From: Neobacillus ginsengisoli
GTDB lineage: Bacteria > Bacillota > Bacilli > Bacillales_B > DSM-18226
DNA: 64,000 bases
Assembly (NCBI RefSeq): GCF_030813055.1
Contig: NZ_JAUSTW010000006.1
Location: 124,001 to 188,000, forward strand
Direction of reading: 5' to 3'
Made by a program: the position numbers and the translations under genes. Below, piece after piece: positions 15,308-24,071 of this stretch. The stretch's first letter is position 1; every line of letters starts with the position of its first letter. Under the pieces are notes generated by a model. The model was not told the origin of the DNA. It saw only the letters and a program-made list of their open reading frames with translations, and ran no database searches.

Positions 15308-16420
15308 GTGTTATATTTTTCTCTATTTATCGTTTTTAGTGCTTGTATGGTCGCTTTTCTGTTCTTTAACAAAATCTATATTCATACATCCACAATGGCG
15401 GTTGTAATGGCATTAGGCATTATTACACAAGGTGTCCTGTTAAACTTTTTTGGCACTCACTTTTTTCATGGAGTTTTCGGAAAAATCCTCACAGTCATTG
15501 ACTTAGCCTTATGGAATTCATTTTCCTTCTCTTTTATATTGTCATTTCTTAATAAAAAGTTTAGAGAAATCCATTATTTCCGTCCCATTAATCGATTTGG
15601 GATGGGAACGTGGGTGGCGGGTACATCGATTTGTGGGATATTAATTTATAAACAGTTTCATGAATGGGTTTTAATAGCCAGGTTAATATCCTATTTTAAT
15701 CTAGGTTTATGGCTAATATACATTGGCTTATGTGTAAAAGCTTTTTACGATATTTATAGGAAAGAGCTTTCAAAAAACGTTCATGGTATTCTGCTGTTAA
15801 CAACTGTTAGCACGCAATCGATTGTCCTCTTAATTAGTACTGTGTTTAAGCATATACCTATCAAATTGGATATTCTATTTATCTCTTTAGGTGTGAGTTT
15901 CTACATTTTAAGCACCTTTTTGATTATAAGACGGTACTGTACCAAAGATGATTCAAGATTAATAGAAACAGAGTGGAATAATACCAATTGCATTCTGCAT
16001 GGGGCCTTGTCGATTACAGGCCTTGCAAGCCTGGTTTCACATGCAGCGAGTAAACAGGGCGTAATGGTGATTTGGATTTGTGCTGCCGCTGTTTTCTTGA
16101 TCGTTGAAGTACTTGAGGTTTATCGTCTAGTTAAGCGGATAAAAAGCTACGGCTTAAAAAAAGGGATTTTCATTTATGATGTCAGTCAGTGGAGCAGAGT
16201 TTTTACTTTTGGAATGTTTTATACGTTCACCTATTTAAATAATCCGAACTATTTCTATTTTGCGCTCATTCGTAAAATGGTCATCTTGGCAGGAATTTGG
16301 GCCATCCTCGTTCTTGTGTTAATTGAACTGCTTCTTTGCATAAGACACGTTTTCAAAATTTACCTAAATCACGCAAATAAGCACCAAGTAAATTCAGCAA
16401 GTGCAAACTCCTCATTATAA
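15308..16420 (+). CDS. Polytopic membrane protein, about ten helices
   Basis: A 370-residue integral membrane protein with 10-11 hydrophobic segments spread along its length and few charged loops. The GTG start at 15308 follows AGGGTGAT. The segment INRFGMGTWVAGTSICGIL resembles text I associate with SLAC1/TehA-type anion channels, but this is weak. The neighbouring genes give no clue; it is transcribed alone and ends in its own terminator. Function unassigned. Confidence 0.7.
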   Translation: MLYFSLFIVFSACMVAFLFFNKIYIHTSTMAVVMALGIITQGVLLNFFGTHFFHGVFGKILTVIDLALWNSFSFSFILSFLNKKFREIHYFRPINRFGMGTWVAGTSICGILIYKQFHEWVLIARLISYFNLGLWLIYIGLCVKAFYDIYRKELSKNVHGILLLTTVSTQSIVLLISTVFKHIPIKLDILFISLGVSFYILSTFLIIRRYCTKDDSRLIETEWNNTNCILHGALSITGLASLVSHAASKQGVMVIWICAAAVFLIVEVLEVYRLVKRIKSYGLKKGIFIYDVSQWSRVFTFGMFYTFTYLNNPNYFYFALIRKMVILAGIWAILVLVLIELLLCIRHVFKIYLNHANKHQVNSASANSSL

Positions 16421-16436
16421 TTGGGGAGTTTTTTTA
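16405..16436 (+). terminator. Intrinsic terminator
   Basis: AAACTCC pairs with GGAGTTT, followed by seven T, directly after the polytopic membrane protein gene. Confidence 0.75.
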
Positions 16437-16845
16437 GCATTCGGGAAATTATTCAAAAATTTATTCATAAAATTTTTCCAATTCGTGCATTCTAAATGAA
16501 AAAAAGGATTGTCTATAATGAAAAATAATAAAATGTTTCTGCTCTCAAATGTTACTGATATTTTTGACTAAATCGGTACTTATGTATGGTTTTCAAGGTT
16601 TGGCAGGAAAATTCCAAAGGAAGCCGTCTCGAAAATACTATTTTAAAAAATATTTTATATTATAGGCAACGGTGGTCACCCCTCCCGTTGCTTTTATACG
16701 TTTACATCGTTTTTCTTTTAGGGAAACTTAATAAATTGGTATAATGAAAAAAGGGTAGACTTTCCAATAGGGGGATTACCTGCTAAAATCTAAGACATGC
16801 ATATGTAGTTTTCTGAATATTATAAATAAGCAGGGAGGGAGATAA
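16437..16845. other. Leader region upstream of the ECF operon
   Basis: 409 bases without a gene. GCAACGG (about 16664) pairs with CCGTTGC (about 16686) ahead of TTTTA and could be a weak terminator. A good -10 TATAAT lies at 16740-16745 without a convincing -35. I did not recognise a riboswitch. Confidence 0.45.
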
Positions 16846-17706
16846 ATGGAACCAATAATTCGCTTAGAAAATGTATCATTTGCCTACAAAATCAATGAAA
16901 AGACGTCTGTTTCCGTTCTTAAAGATGTTTCCTTTTCTATCTTCCCGGGTGAATATGTTGCGATTATCGGTCACAATGGGTCGGGAAAATCCACACTTTC
17001 CAAGCATTTTAACGGGATTTTAACCCCTGGGTCAGGAGATGTATGGGTTCACGGTTTAAATACAAAAGAAACTGACAACAAGAGAGACATCCGTAAAGCA
17101 GTCGGGATGGTTTTTCAGCATCCTGATAACCAAATTGTTGCGACTATTGTTGAAGAGGACGTGGCATTTGGTCTGGAAAATATCGGCGTTCCGCGTGAAG
17201 AAATGAAGAAACGGGTCGATGAAGCATTGGAAACGGTAAAAATGTCAGAGTTTCGAAACAGGCCGCCGCATCACTTATCCGGAGGACAAAAGCAAAGGAT
17301 TGCGATTGCGGGAGTCCTTGCGATGCATCCGGATACAATCGTGTTTGATGAGGCAACGAGTATGCTCGATAGCTTTGGCCGAAAAGAAGTGCTTCAGGTG
17401 ATGAGGAAAATGAACGATATGGGTATGACGATAATAACAGTCACCCATCGCATGTCGGAGGCAGCCGAAGCGAACCGTATCATCGTGATCGAGGGTGGCC
17501 AGATTGTAATGGATGGTTCTCCCCGTGAAATCTTTAAACATAAGCAGGAGTTAGATAAGCTGCAATTAGATGTACCTGCTGTCAGTCAAATCGCGGAAAT
17601 CATCCACCAACAGTATCCTGATTTTTCAAGGGACTTAATTCAAGAAGACGAGCTTCTTACTGAAATTAAAAGATTCGAAAGGGCGAAACCGAAGGAGGTG
17701 ATCTAA
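16846..17706 (+). CDS. ecfA1: ECF transporter ATPase EcfA1
   Basis: A 286-residue ABC ATPase of the energy-coupling factor module. Walker A is GHNGSGKST, the Q loop VFQHPDNQIV, the signature LSGGQKQR and Walker B TIVFDEATSMLD, where Ala-Thr-Ser follows the catalytic Glu as in this subunit type. The ATG follows GGGAGGGAG. Its TAA shares one base with the ecfA2 ATG. It forms a heterodimer with EcfA2 that powers vitamin uptake. In B. subtilis the housekeeping copy sits by the ribosomal cluster; here the module is in a dedicated operon with its own S component. Confidence 0.93.
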   Translation: MEPIIRLENVSFAYKINEKTSVSVLKDVSFSIFPGEYVAIIGHNGSGKSTLSKHFNGILTPGSGDVWVHGLNTKETDNKRDIRKAVGMVFQHPDNQIVATIVEEDVAFGLENIGVPREEMKKRVDEALETVKMSEFRNRPPHHLSGGQKQRIAIAGVLAMHPDTIVFDEATSMLDSFGRKEVLQVMRKMNDMGMTIITVTHRMSEAAEANRIIVIEGGQIVMDGSPREIFKHKQELDKLQLDVPAVSQIAEIIHQQYPDFSRDLIQEDELLTEIKRFERAKPKEVI

Positions 17707-18593
17707 TGCCGCAAAACCTTATCATCGAAGTAGAAAATTTATCTCATACCTATATGAAGGGAACACCGATGGAGCATACTGCCTTAAAAGGTACGAATAT
17801 GTATGTTGAAGAAGGGGAATGTATCGCGATTATCGGTCACACCGGTTCGGGAAAATCGACAATGATTCAGCATTTCAATGGCCTGATGAGACCGGAAACG
17901 GGAAAGGTGATCATCGGTGGCGAAGACTTATCGCAAAAAAAGCTTGATTTGAAATCACTGCGGCGGAAAGTCGGACTTGTTTTTCAAAATCCTGAGGACC
18001 AAATTTTTGAAAAATTAATTGGCGACGATATTGCTTATGGGCCGTTTAAATTAGGCTTGCCATTAAAGGAGGTGAGGGAGCGCGTAAAATGGGCGATGGA
18101 GGTTGTCGGTTTGGATTTTGAAGAAATGAAGGATAGACAAACGTTTGCCTTAAGCGGCGGACAAAAGCGCAAAGTGGCTTTAGCTGGAATCCTTGCGTTG
18201 AAGCCGAAAATTTTAGTGCTCGATGAACCAACTGCAGGTTTAGACCCACGGTCCCGTAATGAGCTGCTGGATAAAATTAAATTTTTAAATAAAGTAGAGG
18301 GACTAACAGTTGTTTTCGTTTCACACAATATGGAAGAGGTTGCATATTTAGCCGATCGAATTTATGTCATGGCAGGCGGGACAGATGTGTTAACAGGCAC
18401 TCCTAAAGACATTTTTTCCGACAAGGAAAAACTTCAACGTTACCAAATCGGAACCCCTGAAACGGTACAGGTCCTATACCGTCTTACTGACCTTGGATAC
18501 AGTGTAAATACTGCGGCCTTTACGATTTCTGAAGCAGCGGATGAAATTATCAAGGTTTTGGCCGGTAGAGAGGAGGGGAACCATGTCCAGTGA
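17706..18593 (+). CDS. ecfA2: ECF transporter ATPase EcfA2
   Basis: A 295-residue partner ATPase. Walker A GHTGSGKST, Q loop VFQNPEDQIF, signature LSGGQKRKVALAG, Walker B ILVLDEPTAGLDP and the switch His in VSHNMEEVAYLADR. It starts on the last base of ecfA1 and overlaps the start of ecfT by 11 nt, so the three genes are translationally coupled. Confidence 0.93.
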   Translation: MPQNLIIEVENLSHTYMKGTPMEHTALKGTNMYVEEGECIAIIGHTGSGKSTMIQHFNGLMRPETGKVIIGGEDLSQKKLDLKSLRRKVGLVFQNPEDQIFEKLIGDDIAYGPFKLGLPLKEVRERVKWAMEVVGLDFEEMKDRQTFALSGGQKRKVALAGILALKPKILVLDEPTAGLDPRSRNELLDKIKFLNKVEGLTVVFVSHNMEEVAYLADRIYVMAGGTDVLTGTPKDIFSDKEKLQRYQIGTPETVQVLYRLTDLGYSVNTAAFTISEAADEIIKVLAGREEGNHVQ

Positions 18594-19425
18594 GTTTGAA
18601 CTGTCTCGAAATATTACAATCGGCCAGTATGTCCCGACAGGTTCATTTATCCATCGTTTAGATCCGAGAGTTAAACTATTAAGCTTTGTCATTCTGGTTT
18701 TAGCGATTGCTTTTAATACGTCTTATTTTGGAAATTCCATTGGTCTTTTATTATCTTTTTATTTATTTTGGGCTTCTAGAATCCCGATTAGCTATGGGTT
18801 ATCCGGCGTGAAACCGGCTATACCGTTTATCATCGTTTTGGCTGTGCTGCAGCTTTTGTTCCAGGGGCAGCTTTTTTCAGGAGGTACTGTTTACTTCCAT
18901 TCAGGTTTTGTCCTGATTACAAGCGAAAGCATTCGCCTGGTGGTGGTTTCGGCCGTTCGGTTTGTGGAAATTATTTTCTTAAGCAGCGTTCTGACACTAT
19001 CAAGCTCGATCACAGAATTAACTCATGCCATTCAAAGTCTGTTAAGTCCTTTAAAAAAAATTCATTTTCCGGTCCACGAAATTTCGCTGATTACTACGAT
19101 TTCGATCCGATTTGTCCCGACTTTTGCGATGGAAATGGAAAAAATGATGAAGGCCCAAGCATCCCGTGGAGCTGACTTTGGCTCGGGAAGCTGGTGGAGA
19201 ATCGTCCAACGAACAAAGGACATGTTCCCAATTATTATCCCGTTATTTAATATCGCCTTATCAAGGGCAGAGGACCTGATTCTTGCCATGGAATCACGCT
19301 GCTACACACCTGGAAATGACCGAAGCACCTTTTCGGTGTATAAAGCACTGCCAAAAGATTATTTCGCTTTACTGATTGGCCTTTTATTCTCAATTCTATT
19401 ACTTTTTTATCCGTTTCCTTATTAA
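18583..19425 (+). CDS. ecfT: ECF transporter transmembrane subunit EcfT
   Basis: A 280-residue scaffold protein that links the ATPases to the S component. It has about five to six membrane helices and the two cytoplasmic coupling motifs, AQASRGAD and AMESRCYTPG (the second Arg-Gly changed to Arg-Cys). The ATG at 18583 follows GAGGAGGGG; upstream in-frame codons lie inside ecfA2 without a site. Confidence 0.92.
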   Translation: MSSEFELSRNITIGQYVPTGSFIHRLDPRVKLLSFVILVLAIAFNTSYFGNSIGLLLSFYLFWASRIPISYGLSGVKPAIPFIIVLAVLQLLFQGQLFSGGTVYFHSGFVLITSESIRLVVVSAVRFVEIIFLSSVLTLSSSITELTHAIQSLLSPLKKIHFPVHEISLITTISIRFVPTFAMEMEKMMKAQASRGADFGSGSWWRIVQRTKDMFPIIIPLFNIALSRAEDLILAMESRCYTPGNDRSTFSVYKALPKDYFALLIGLLFSILLLFYPFPY

Positions 19426-19444
19426 TTGAAGGGCCTCTTTAGGT

Positions 19445-19486
19445 TTTTGTACTTTTTTTCAAGAGTTTTGTACATTTTTTCGAATG
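19445..19486. repeat. Two 21-nt direct repeats upstream of the S-component gene
   Basis: TTTTGTACTTTTTTTC (from 19445) recurs as TTTTGTACATTTTTTC (from 19466), exactly 21 bp (two helical turns) apart. A regulator could bind both on one DNA face. No protein is known to me for this site. Confidence 0.4.
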
Positions 19487-19542
19487 TCTTGAATTTTTAA
19501 TATTATTTGGAAAAATAAAATAAAGAAAAGGGGAGAAAAAGA

Positions 19543-20094
19543 ATGAAAAAGTCATTAACGGTTCGTGATATCGTTATCGCCGGTGTGCTGGGTGCCGTGG
19601 CTATTCTTTTGGGCGTAACTCGTTTAGGCTATATTCCGGTTCCAACAGCTGCAGGGAATGCGACGATCATGCACATTCCCGCGATCATTGGCGGGATCAT
19701 GCAAGGGCCGGTTGTCGGATTAATTGTCGGGGCTATTTTTGGGATCTCGTCTTTTTTAAATGCGACTGTTCCATTATTTAAAGATCCACTGGTAGCCATC
19801 CTGCCGCGCCTTTTTATCGGGGTTGTCGCCTGGCTTGTGTATTCCGGCCTTCGCCGTAAAAACGAATATTTGGCCATCGCTGTTTCTGCCTTTTTAGGAA
19901 CATTGACAAATACCATTCTTGTTTTAACAATGGCGGTCTTAAGACACTATTTAACTGCCGGCGTTGCTTGGACGGTTGGGTTAACAAACGGAATTCCTGA
20001 AGCGATAGTCGGTACGATTGTAACGTTGGCGGTTGTGTTAGGCTGGAAACAAATCGGAAAAAACAAGAAATCAAAGATCTCTGAGGATTTATAA
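19543..20094 (+). CDS. ECF transporter S component (substrate-binding)
   Basis: A 183-residue membrane protein with about five to six helices, of the general ECF S-component family (PF12822-like). The N-terminal KKSLTVRDIVIAGVLGAVAI contains the helix-1 small-residue motif that contacts EcfT. GYIPVPTAAGNATIMHIPAI and GGIMQGPVVGLIVGAIFGI are typical of this group. The vitamin cannot be read directly; pantothenate is a possibility by family. AGGGGAG precedes the ATG. Its TAA overlaps the ATG of the downstream hydrolase by one base, tying the two functions together. Confidence 0.85.
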   Translation: MKKSLTVRDIVIAGVLGAVAILLGVTRLGYIPVPTAAGNATIMHIPAIIGGIMQGPVVGLIVGAIFGISSFLNATVPLFKDPLVAILPRLFIGVVAWLVYSGLRRKNEYLAIAVSAFLGTLTNTILVLTMAVLRHYLTAGVAWTVGLTNGIPEAIVGTIVTLAVVLGWKQIGKNKKSKISEDL

Positions 20095-21059
20095 TGTATG
20101 GGCAAATAATCGATGTACCCGGAGTAAAGGTAGGAAATAAAGAGGACTACGACGCATTAACAGGCTGTACGGCTATTCTTTTTGAAAATGGCGGTGTTGC
20201 GGGAGTAGACGTTCGCGGATCTGCTCCCGGAACTCGGGAGACAGATCTTTTGAATCCGGTCAATCTTGTCGATCAAGTCCATGGAATTTGTTTAAGCGGC
20301 GGCAGTGCCTTCGGCTTGGACGCCGCTTCAGGCGTGATGCAATTTTTAGAGGAACAGGAAATAGGCCTGGATGTTGGGGTGGCAAAGGTGCCGATTGTTC
20401 CCGCCGCTGTGTTGTTCGATCTTGTTCACGGAGACCCAACCGTTAGGCCTGATAAAAAAATGGGATATGAAGCTGCTACTGAAGCCGCAAGCTCCGCATT
20501 CCGAACAGGCAATGCGGGTGCCGGCTGCGGGGCGACCGTAGGGAAGCTTGCCGGCTTAAACAATTGCATGAAAGGCGGACTTGGAACGGCTTCCTTGAGT
20601 TTGGAAAATGGAGTCGTGATTGGCGCAATTGTTGCTGTCAACCCCGCCGGCGACGTCCGGGACCCCTCAACCGGTGAAATAATGGCCGGTCCTTATGTGA
20701 GAGAAACCGGTACGTTACTTGATAGCGTGAAGCTATTGGAACAAAACTATCGGCCGACGATTCCAACCGGTACAAATACCACGATTGGGGTGGTCGCGGT
20801 GAATGCTGATTTAACAAAAGGAGAAGCAACGAAGGTGGCGCAAATGGCCCAGGATGGCTATGCAAGGACCATCTATCCTTCCCATACGATGTATGACGGT
20901 GATACCATTTTTGCGGTTGCTACCGGAGGAGAAAGGATTCCTGTTGACGTCATTGGCGGACTGGCAGCAAAGGTGATGGCCAAGGCCATTCAGAATGCCG
21001 TCGAATCCGCTGAAAGCATTGCGGGAATTCCTGCTTACCGTGATTTAAACAAAATGTAG
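20094..21059 (+). CDS. P1 family (S58) hydrolase with NylC-like Asn-Thr cleavage site
   Basis: A 321-residue N-terminal-nucleophile hydrolase of the DmpA/NylC superfamily, which self-cleaves into alpha and beta chains. Family blocks: DVRGSAPGTRETDLL, HGICLSGGSAFGLDAASGV and GNAGAGCGATVGK. The cleavage site reads GTNTTIGVVAVNADL, so autolysis would occur between Asn228 and Thr229, giving a Thr nucleophile as in NylC rather than the Gly-Ser of DmpA. Such enzymes open unusual amides (beta-aminoacyl, aminohexanoyl or D/L aminoacyl). It is translationally coupled to the S component and ends at a terminator. Confidence 0.88.
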   Translation: MYGQIIDVPGVKVGNKEDYDALTGCTAILFENGGVAGVDVRGSAPGTRETDLLNPVNLVDQVHGICLSGGSAFGLDAASGVMQFLEEQEIGLDVGVAKVPIVPAAVLFDLVHGDPTVRPDKKMGYEAATEAASSAFRTGNAGAGCGATVGKLAGLNNCMKGGLGTASLSLENGVVIGAIVAVNPAGDVRDPSTGEIMAGPYVRETGTLLDSVKLLEQNYRPTIPTGTNTTIGVVAVNADLTKGEATKVAQMAQDGYARTIYPSHTMYDGDTIFAVATGGERIPVDVIGGLAAKVMAKAIQNAVESAESIAGIPAYRDLNKM

Positions 21060-21060
21060 A

Positions 21061-21120
21061 AAAATGAACCTGGTAGGTAAATCGAAACAATTCAGAAAAA
21101 CCCAATCAGGTTCATTTTTT
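21061..21120 (+). terminator. Terminator of the ecfA1-S58 operon
   Basis: AAAATGAACCTG pairs with CAGGTTCATTTT (12 bp) across a long loop, followed by T. Confidence 0.7.
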
Positions 21121-21249
21121 CAAATAAGATAGCTGTTTTCGAAATTTTGACGGACATAATGTTTGCTGTGGGTCATATATCAGCGAATTTATTAATATAG
21201 TTCTTTGTCATTTTCAAATAGGAGAGCTTTTCAAAAAGGAGGGGTTTAA

Positions 21250-22458
21250 GTGGCTGTGAATGTCAGTGATTTTGTCGATGACAAGGAAGTAATTAACTTA
21301 ACGAAAGCGTTAGTTCAGATTCCGAGTGTTTACCGTCCAAATGACCCCGTGGGGAATGAAAGCAGAGCAGCCCAATTTGTCTATGAATATCTGAAAAATT
21401 TAGGTTTTGAAGTGTACATTGAAGAAGTGGTTCCCGGACGGCCGAATGTAATTGGAATCCTTGATTCAGGCAGGCCGGGGAAGACGATTCTATTTGAAGG
21501 ACATACCGATGTGGTAACTGAAGGGGACCGGGATGCCTGGAGCTATGACCCATTCGGAGCAACAATCGAGAACGGAAGGATGTTCGGCCGCGGCACTAAT
21601 GATACAAAAGGGAACCTCTCGGCAGCAGTAGCAGCTGTTCATGCAATCAAGAAAAGCAAGTTGAAATGGAATGGAAAAATTATATTATGCATTCCTTGCG
21701 ATGAAGAAGGCATGATGATTGGCATCAAGCATTTTATTAATCGGGGCTGGGCTCAGGGTGTAGATGGGGCGATTATCTGTGAGCCGGAGGAAAACCAAAT
21801 TTGTATCACGCAAAAAGGAGCGATGAGGGCCGTTCTTCGGACATTTGGAAAAATGGCGCATGGAGCGATGCCGCTCGCCGGTGTGAACCCCAATACCCGA
21901 ATGGCGCAACTCATTTGTGAGATGATGGTGCTCGAGGAACAGGAAAAACAGCGGGTCGGGGAGCACCGGTATCTAGGTTGGCCGAGTATTACGCCGACGA
22001 TTATTTTAGGGCCGGAAAAAGGGGAACCGCAAATCAACGTGATTCCTGACCATTGCATGACAACCCTTGATATTCGAACAGTCCCCGGGCAGAACCATGA
22101 TCAACTGAGAACTGATATCGAAAATATTTTAGCAAAACTGGCTTCAAAGGACCGTGATTTTAAGGCGTCGATGGAAGTGATTGAGAGCCGTCCGTGGACG
22201 GAGACTGATTTGGCCGATCCGATTGTAAAGGCGAGTATAGCGTCTTATCGTGCAGTTGTAAGGAAGGAGCCTATTTTTAACGGTGTCCCTGGGGCCACGG
22301 ATGGGACATTTTTACATCTTGCAGGAATTCCGATTGTCACCACCGGGGCAGGAGATCGTCATATTCCCCATCAAATCAATGAATATATTGATTTAGCAGA
22401 ATTAGTAGAAGCATCGCGGATTTATGCGCAAACTACTTTGTTATTTTTAAATGATTAG
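21250..22458 (+). CDS. M20 family amidohydrolase/peptidase
   Basis: A 402-residue zinc-dependent deacylase of the ArgE/DapE/carboxypeptidase G2 group. Metal ligands appear in FEGHTDVVTEGD, GRGTNDTKGNLSA, PCDEEGMMIG and HIPHQINE, with a lid dimerisation domain between. GTG start with AGGAGGGG 5 nt upstream. It is followed 27 nt later by the aldehyde dehydrogenase gene. It removes an acyl or aminoacyl group from an amide; the exact substrate is unknown. Confidence 0.88.
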   Translation: MAVNVSDFVDDKEVINLTKALVQIPSVYRPNDPVGNESRAAQFVYEYLKNLGFEVYIEEVVPGRPNVIGILDSGRPGKTILFEGHTDVVTEGDRDAWSYDPFGATIENGRMFGRGTNDTKGNLSAAVAAVHAIKKSKLKWNGKIILCIPCDEEGMMIGIKHFINRGWAQGVDGAIICEPEENQICITQKGAMRAVLRTFGKMAHGAMPLAGVNPNTRMAQLICEMMVLEEQEKQRVGEHRYLGWPSITPTIILGPEKGEPQINVIPDHCMTTLDIRTVPGQNHDQLRTDIENILAKLASKDRDFKASMEVIESRPWTETDLADPIVKASIASYRAVVRKEPIFNGVPGATDGTFLHLAGIPIVTTGAGDRHIPHQINEYIDLAELVEASRIYAQTTLLFLND

Positions 22459-22485
22459 GAGAAATATAGATTGGGAGGCGGGATT

Positions 22486-23919
22486 ATGGCAACGGAAATT
22501 CCTGTTTATCATTTGCTTATTGATGGGGAATGGGTAGTTACGGATGAATATACCGATGTTCATGATAAGTACACCGGCGAAACAATCGCCAAGATTGCCA
22601 AAGCAACGAAATCACATATTGACCTAGCGGTAACGGCGGCGCAGAAATCGTTTAAGGAAAACAGGCTGTCTGCCTTCCGGCGATATGAAATTTTATTAAA
22701 AACAGCGGAGTTAATGGAACAAAGGCGGGAGCATTTGGAATATTCGTTGGTGCAGGAAGTGGGGAAAACCGTTAAAGATGCTAAAGGCGAGCTGGACCGG
22801 GCCATTAGTACATTTCGAATTTCGGCGGAAGAGGGAAAAAGAATTGCAGGCGAAATGGTGCCATTGCAAGGTGTTCCCGGCTCTGAGAATCGCCTTGGCT
22901 TCACAATCCGCGTTCCAAAAGGTGTCATAGGAGCGATTACACCCTTTAACTATCCACTTTTACTGGGCGCCCACAAAATCGCCCCGGCATTGGCGGCAGG
23001 AAATACCGTCGTATTAAAGCCGGCGACTGTAACGCCGATTGCATCCTTCCATTTAGTAAATCTACTCCATGAAGCAGGACTTCCAAAAAGCTGCATTCAA
23101 GTCATCACCGGCTCAGGCAAGGATGTTGGTGACTGGCTGCTGGCTGATCAAAGAATTGCGATGTATACCTTTACCGGCTCGAGTGAAGTCGGCGCATCAA
23201 TTAAAGCGAAAAGCGGGTTGAGGCCTGTGGCACTCGAGCTCGGGAATAACTCTCCTAACATTATTCATAACGATGCCGATTTAGCATTGGCCGCGGAACA
23301 GACAGCACGACGAAGCTTTCATAACGCAGGACAGGCTTGTATTGCTGTTCAGCGTATTTATGTCCATCAGAATGTTTTAGATGAATTCACCAATCGATAT
23401 CTTACTATTGTTAGAGAGTTAAAAGTAGGTAATCCAAAAGATCCTGAAACGGATGTCGGCCCGATGATTGAGGAGCGGGAAGCAAGGCGGTCGGAAGAAT
23501 GGGTTCAAGAGGCGGTTGCTGCCGGTGCCAAATTACTATTTGGCGGTCGGCGAGAGGGAGCTCTTTTTTATCCTACTGTATTAACGAATGTCAGTCCAGA
23601 GATGAAGGTTGTTTGCAGGGAGGTTTTTGCGCCGATTGTTACGATTATTCCTTATCAAACGATTGATGAAGCGATTGCTTTAGCTAATCAATCTGAGTAC
23701 GGGCTACAGGCAGGAATTTTTACAAGGGATATTAATATAGCCCTAAAGGCATCGAGAGAATTGGAGTATGGCGGCGTGATTGTCAACGATGTGTCTACAT
23801 ATCGCAATGATGTAATGCCGTATGGCGGTGTGAAAAATAGCGGTTTAGGCAAGGAAGGACCGCGTTATGCGATTGAAGAAATGACGGAAGAGCGGATGGT
23901 AGTGCTGAATTTATTTTAA
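22486..23919 (+). CDS. NAD(P)-dependent aldehyde dehydrogenase
   Basis: A 477-residue ALDH. The catalytic Cys285 is in FHNAGQACIAV, the general base Glu251 in ALELGNNSP, and Asn154 in TPFNYPLL. The Rossmann glycine loop is FTGSSEVG. The start is moved to ATG 22486 because GGGAGGCGGG lies just before it and overlaps the in-frame TTG at 22471. It oxidises an aldehyde to the acid. Its position between an M20 amidohydrolase and an SDR suggests a small catabolic pathway. Confidence 0.9.
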   Translation: MATEIPVYHLLIDGEWVVTDEYTDVHDKYTGETIAKIAKATKSHIDLAVTAAQKSFKENRLSAFRRYEILLKTAELMEQRREHLEYSLVQEVGKTVKDAKGELDRAISTFRISAEEGKRIAGEMVPLQGVPGSENRLGFTIRVPKGVIGAITPFNYPLLLGAHKIAPALAAGNTVVLKPATVTPIASFHLVNLLHEAGLPKSCIQVITGSGKDVGDWLLADQRIAMYTFTGSSEVGASIKAKSGLRPVALELGNNSPNIIHNDADLALAAEQTARRSFHNAGQACIAVQRIYVHQNVLDEFTNRYLTIVRELKVGNPKDPETDVGPMIEEREARRSEEWVQEAVAAGAKLLFGGRREGALFYPTVLTNVSPEMKVVCREVFAPIVTIIPYQTIDEAIALANQSEYGLQAGIFTRDINIALKASRELEYGGVIVNDVSTYRNDVMPYGGVKNSGLGKEGPRYAIEEMTEERMVVLNLF

Positions 23920-23936
23920 ATCGGTAAATGAAATAA

Positions 23937-23999
23937 TTCGCAAATAAAACACGTGGATTCGCAAATAAAACACGTGGATTTGCAAATAAAACACCTACA
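23937..23999. repeat. Tandem 21-nt repeat, three units
   Basis: The unit TTCGCAAATAAAACACGTGG plus one A occurs at 23937 and 23958 identically, and at 23979 with a diverged end (ACACCTACA); a partial fourth unit follows. It lies in the gap between the ALDH and SDR genes. Confidence 0.75.
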
Positions 24000-24071
24000 T
24001 TTGCAAAAAAGCTCAAAGAGAAAAAATGTTTGAAAATTTTCCTTAATTTTTAACGAAATGGAGGTTACAAA

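Noticed and set aside
23795..24016. Minus-strand frame with repeated LFANPRV units
   Set aside because: It is the translation of the 21-bp tandem DNA repeat; 21 is a multiple of three, which produces a false peptide repeat. No ribosome site.
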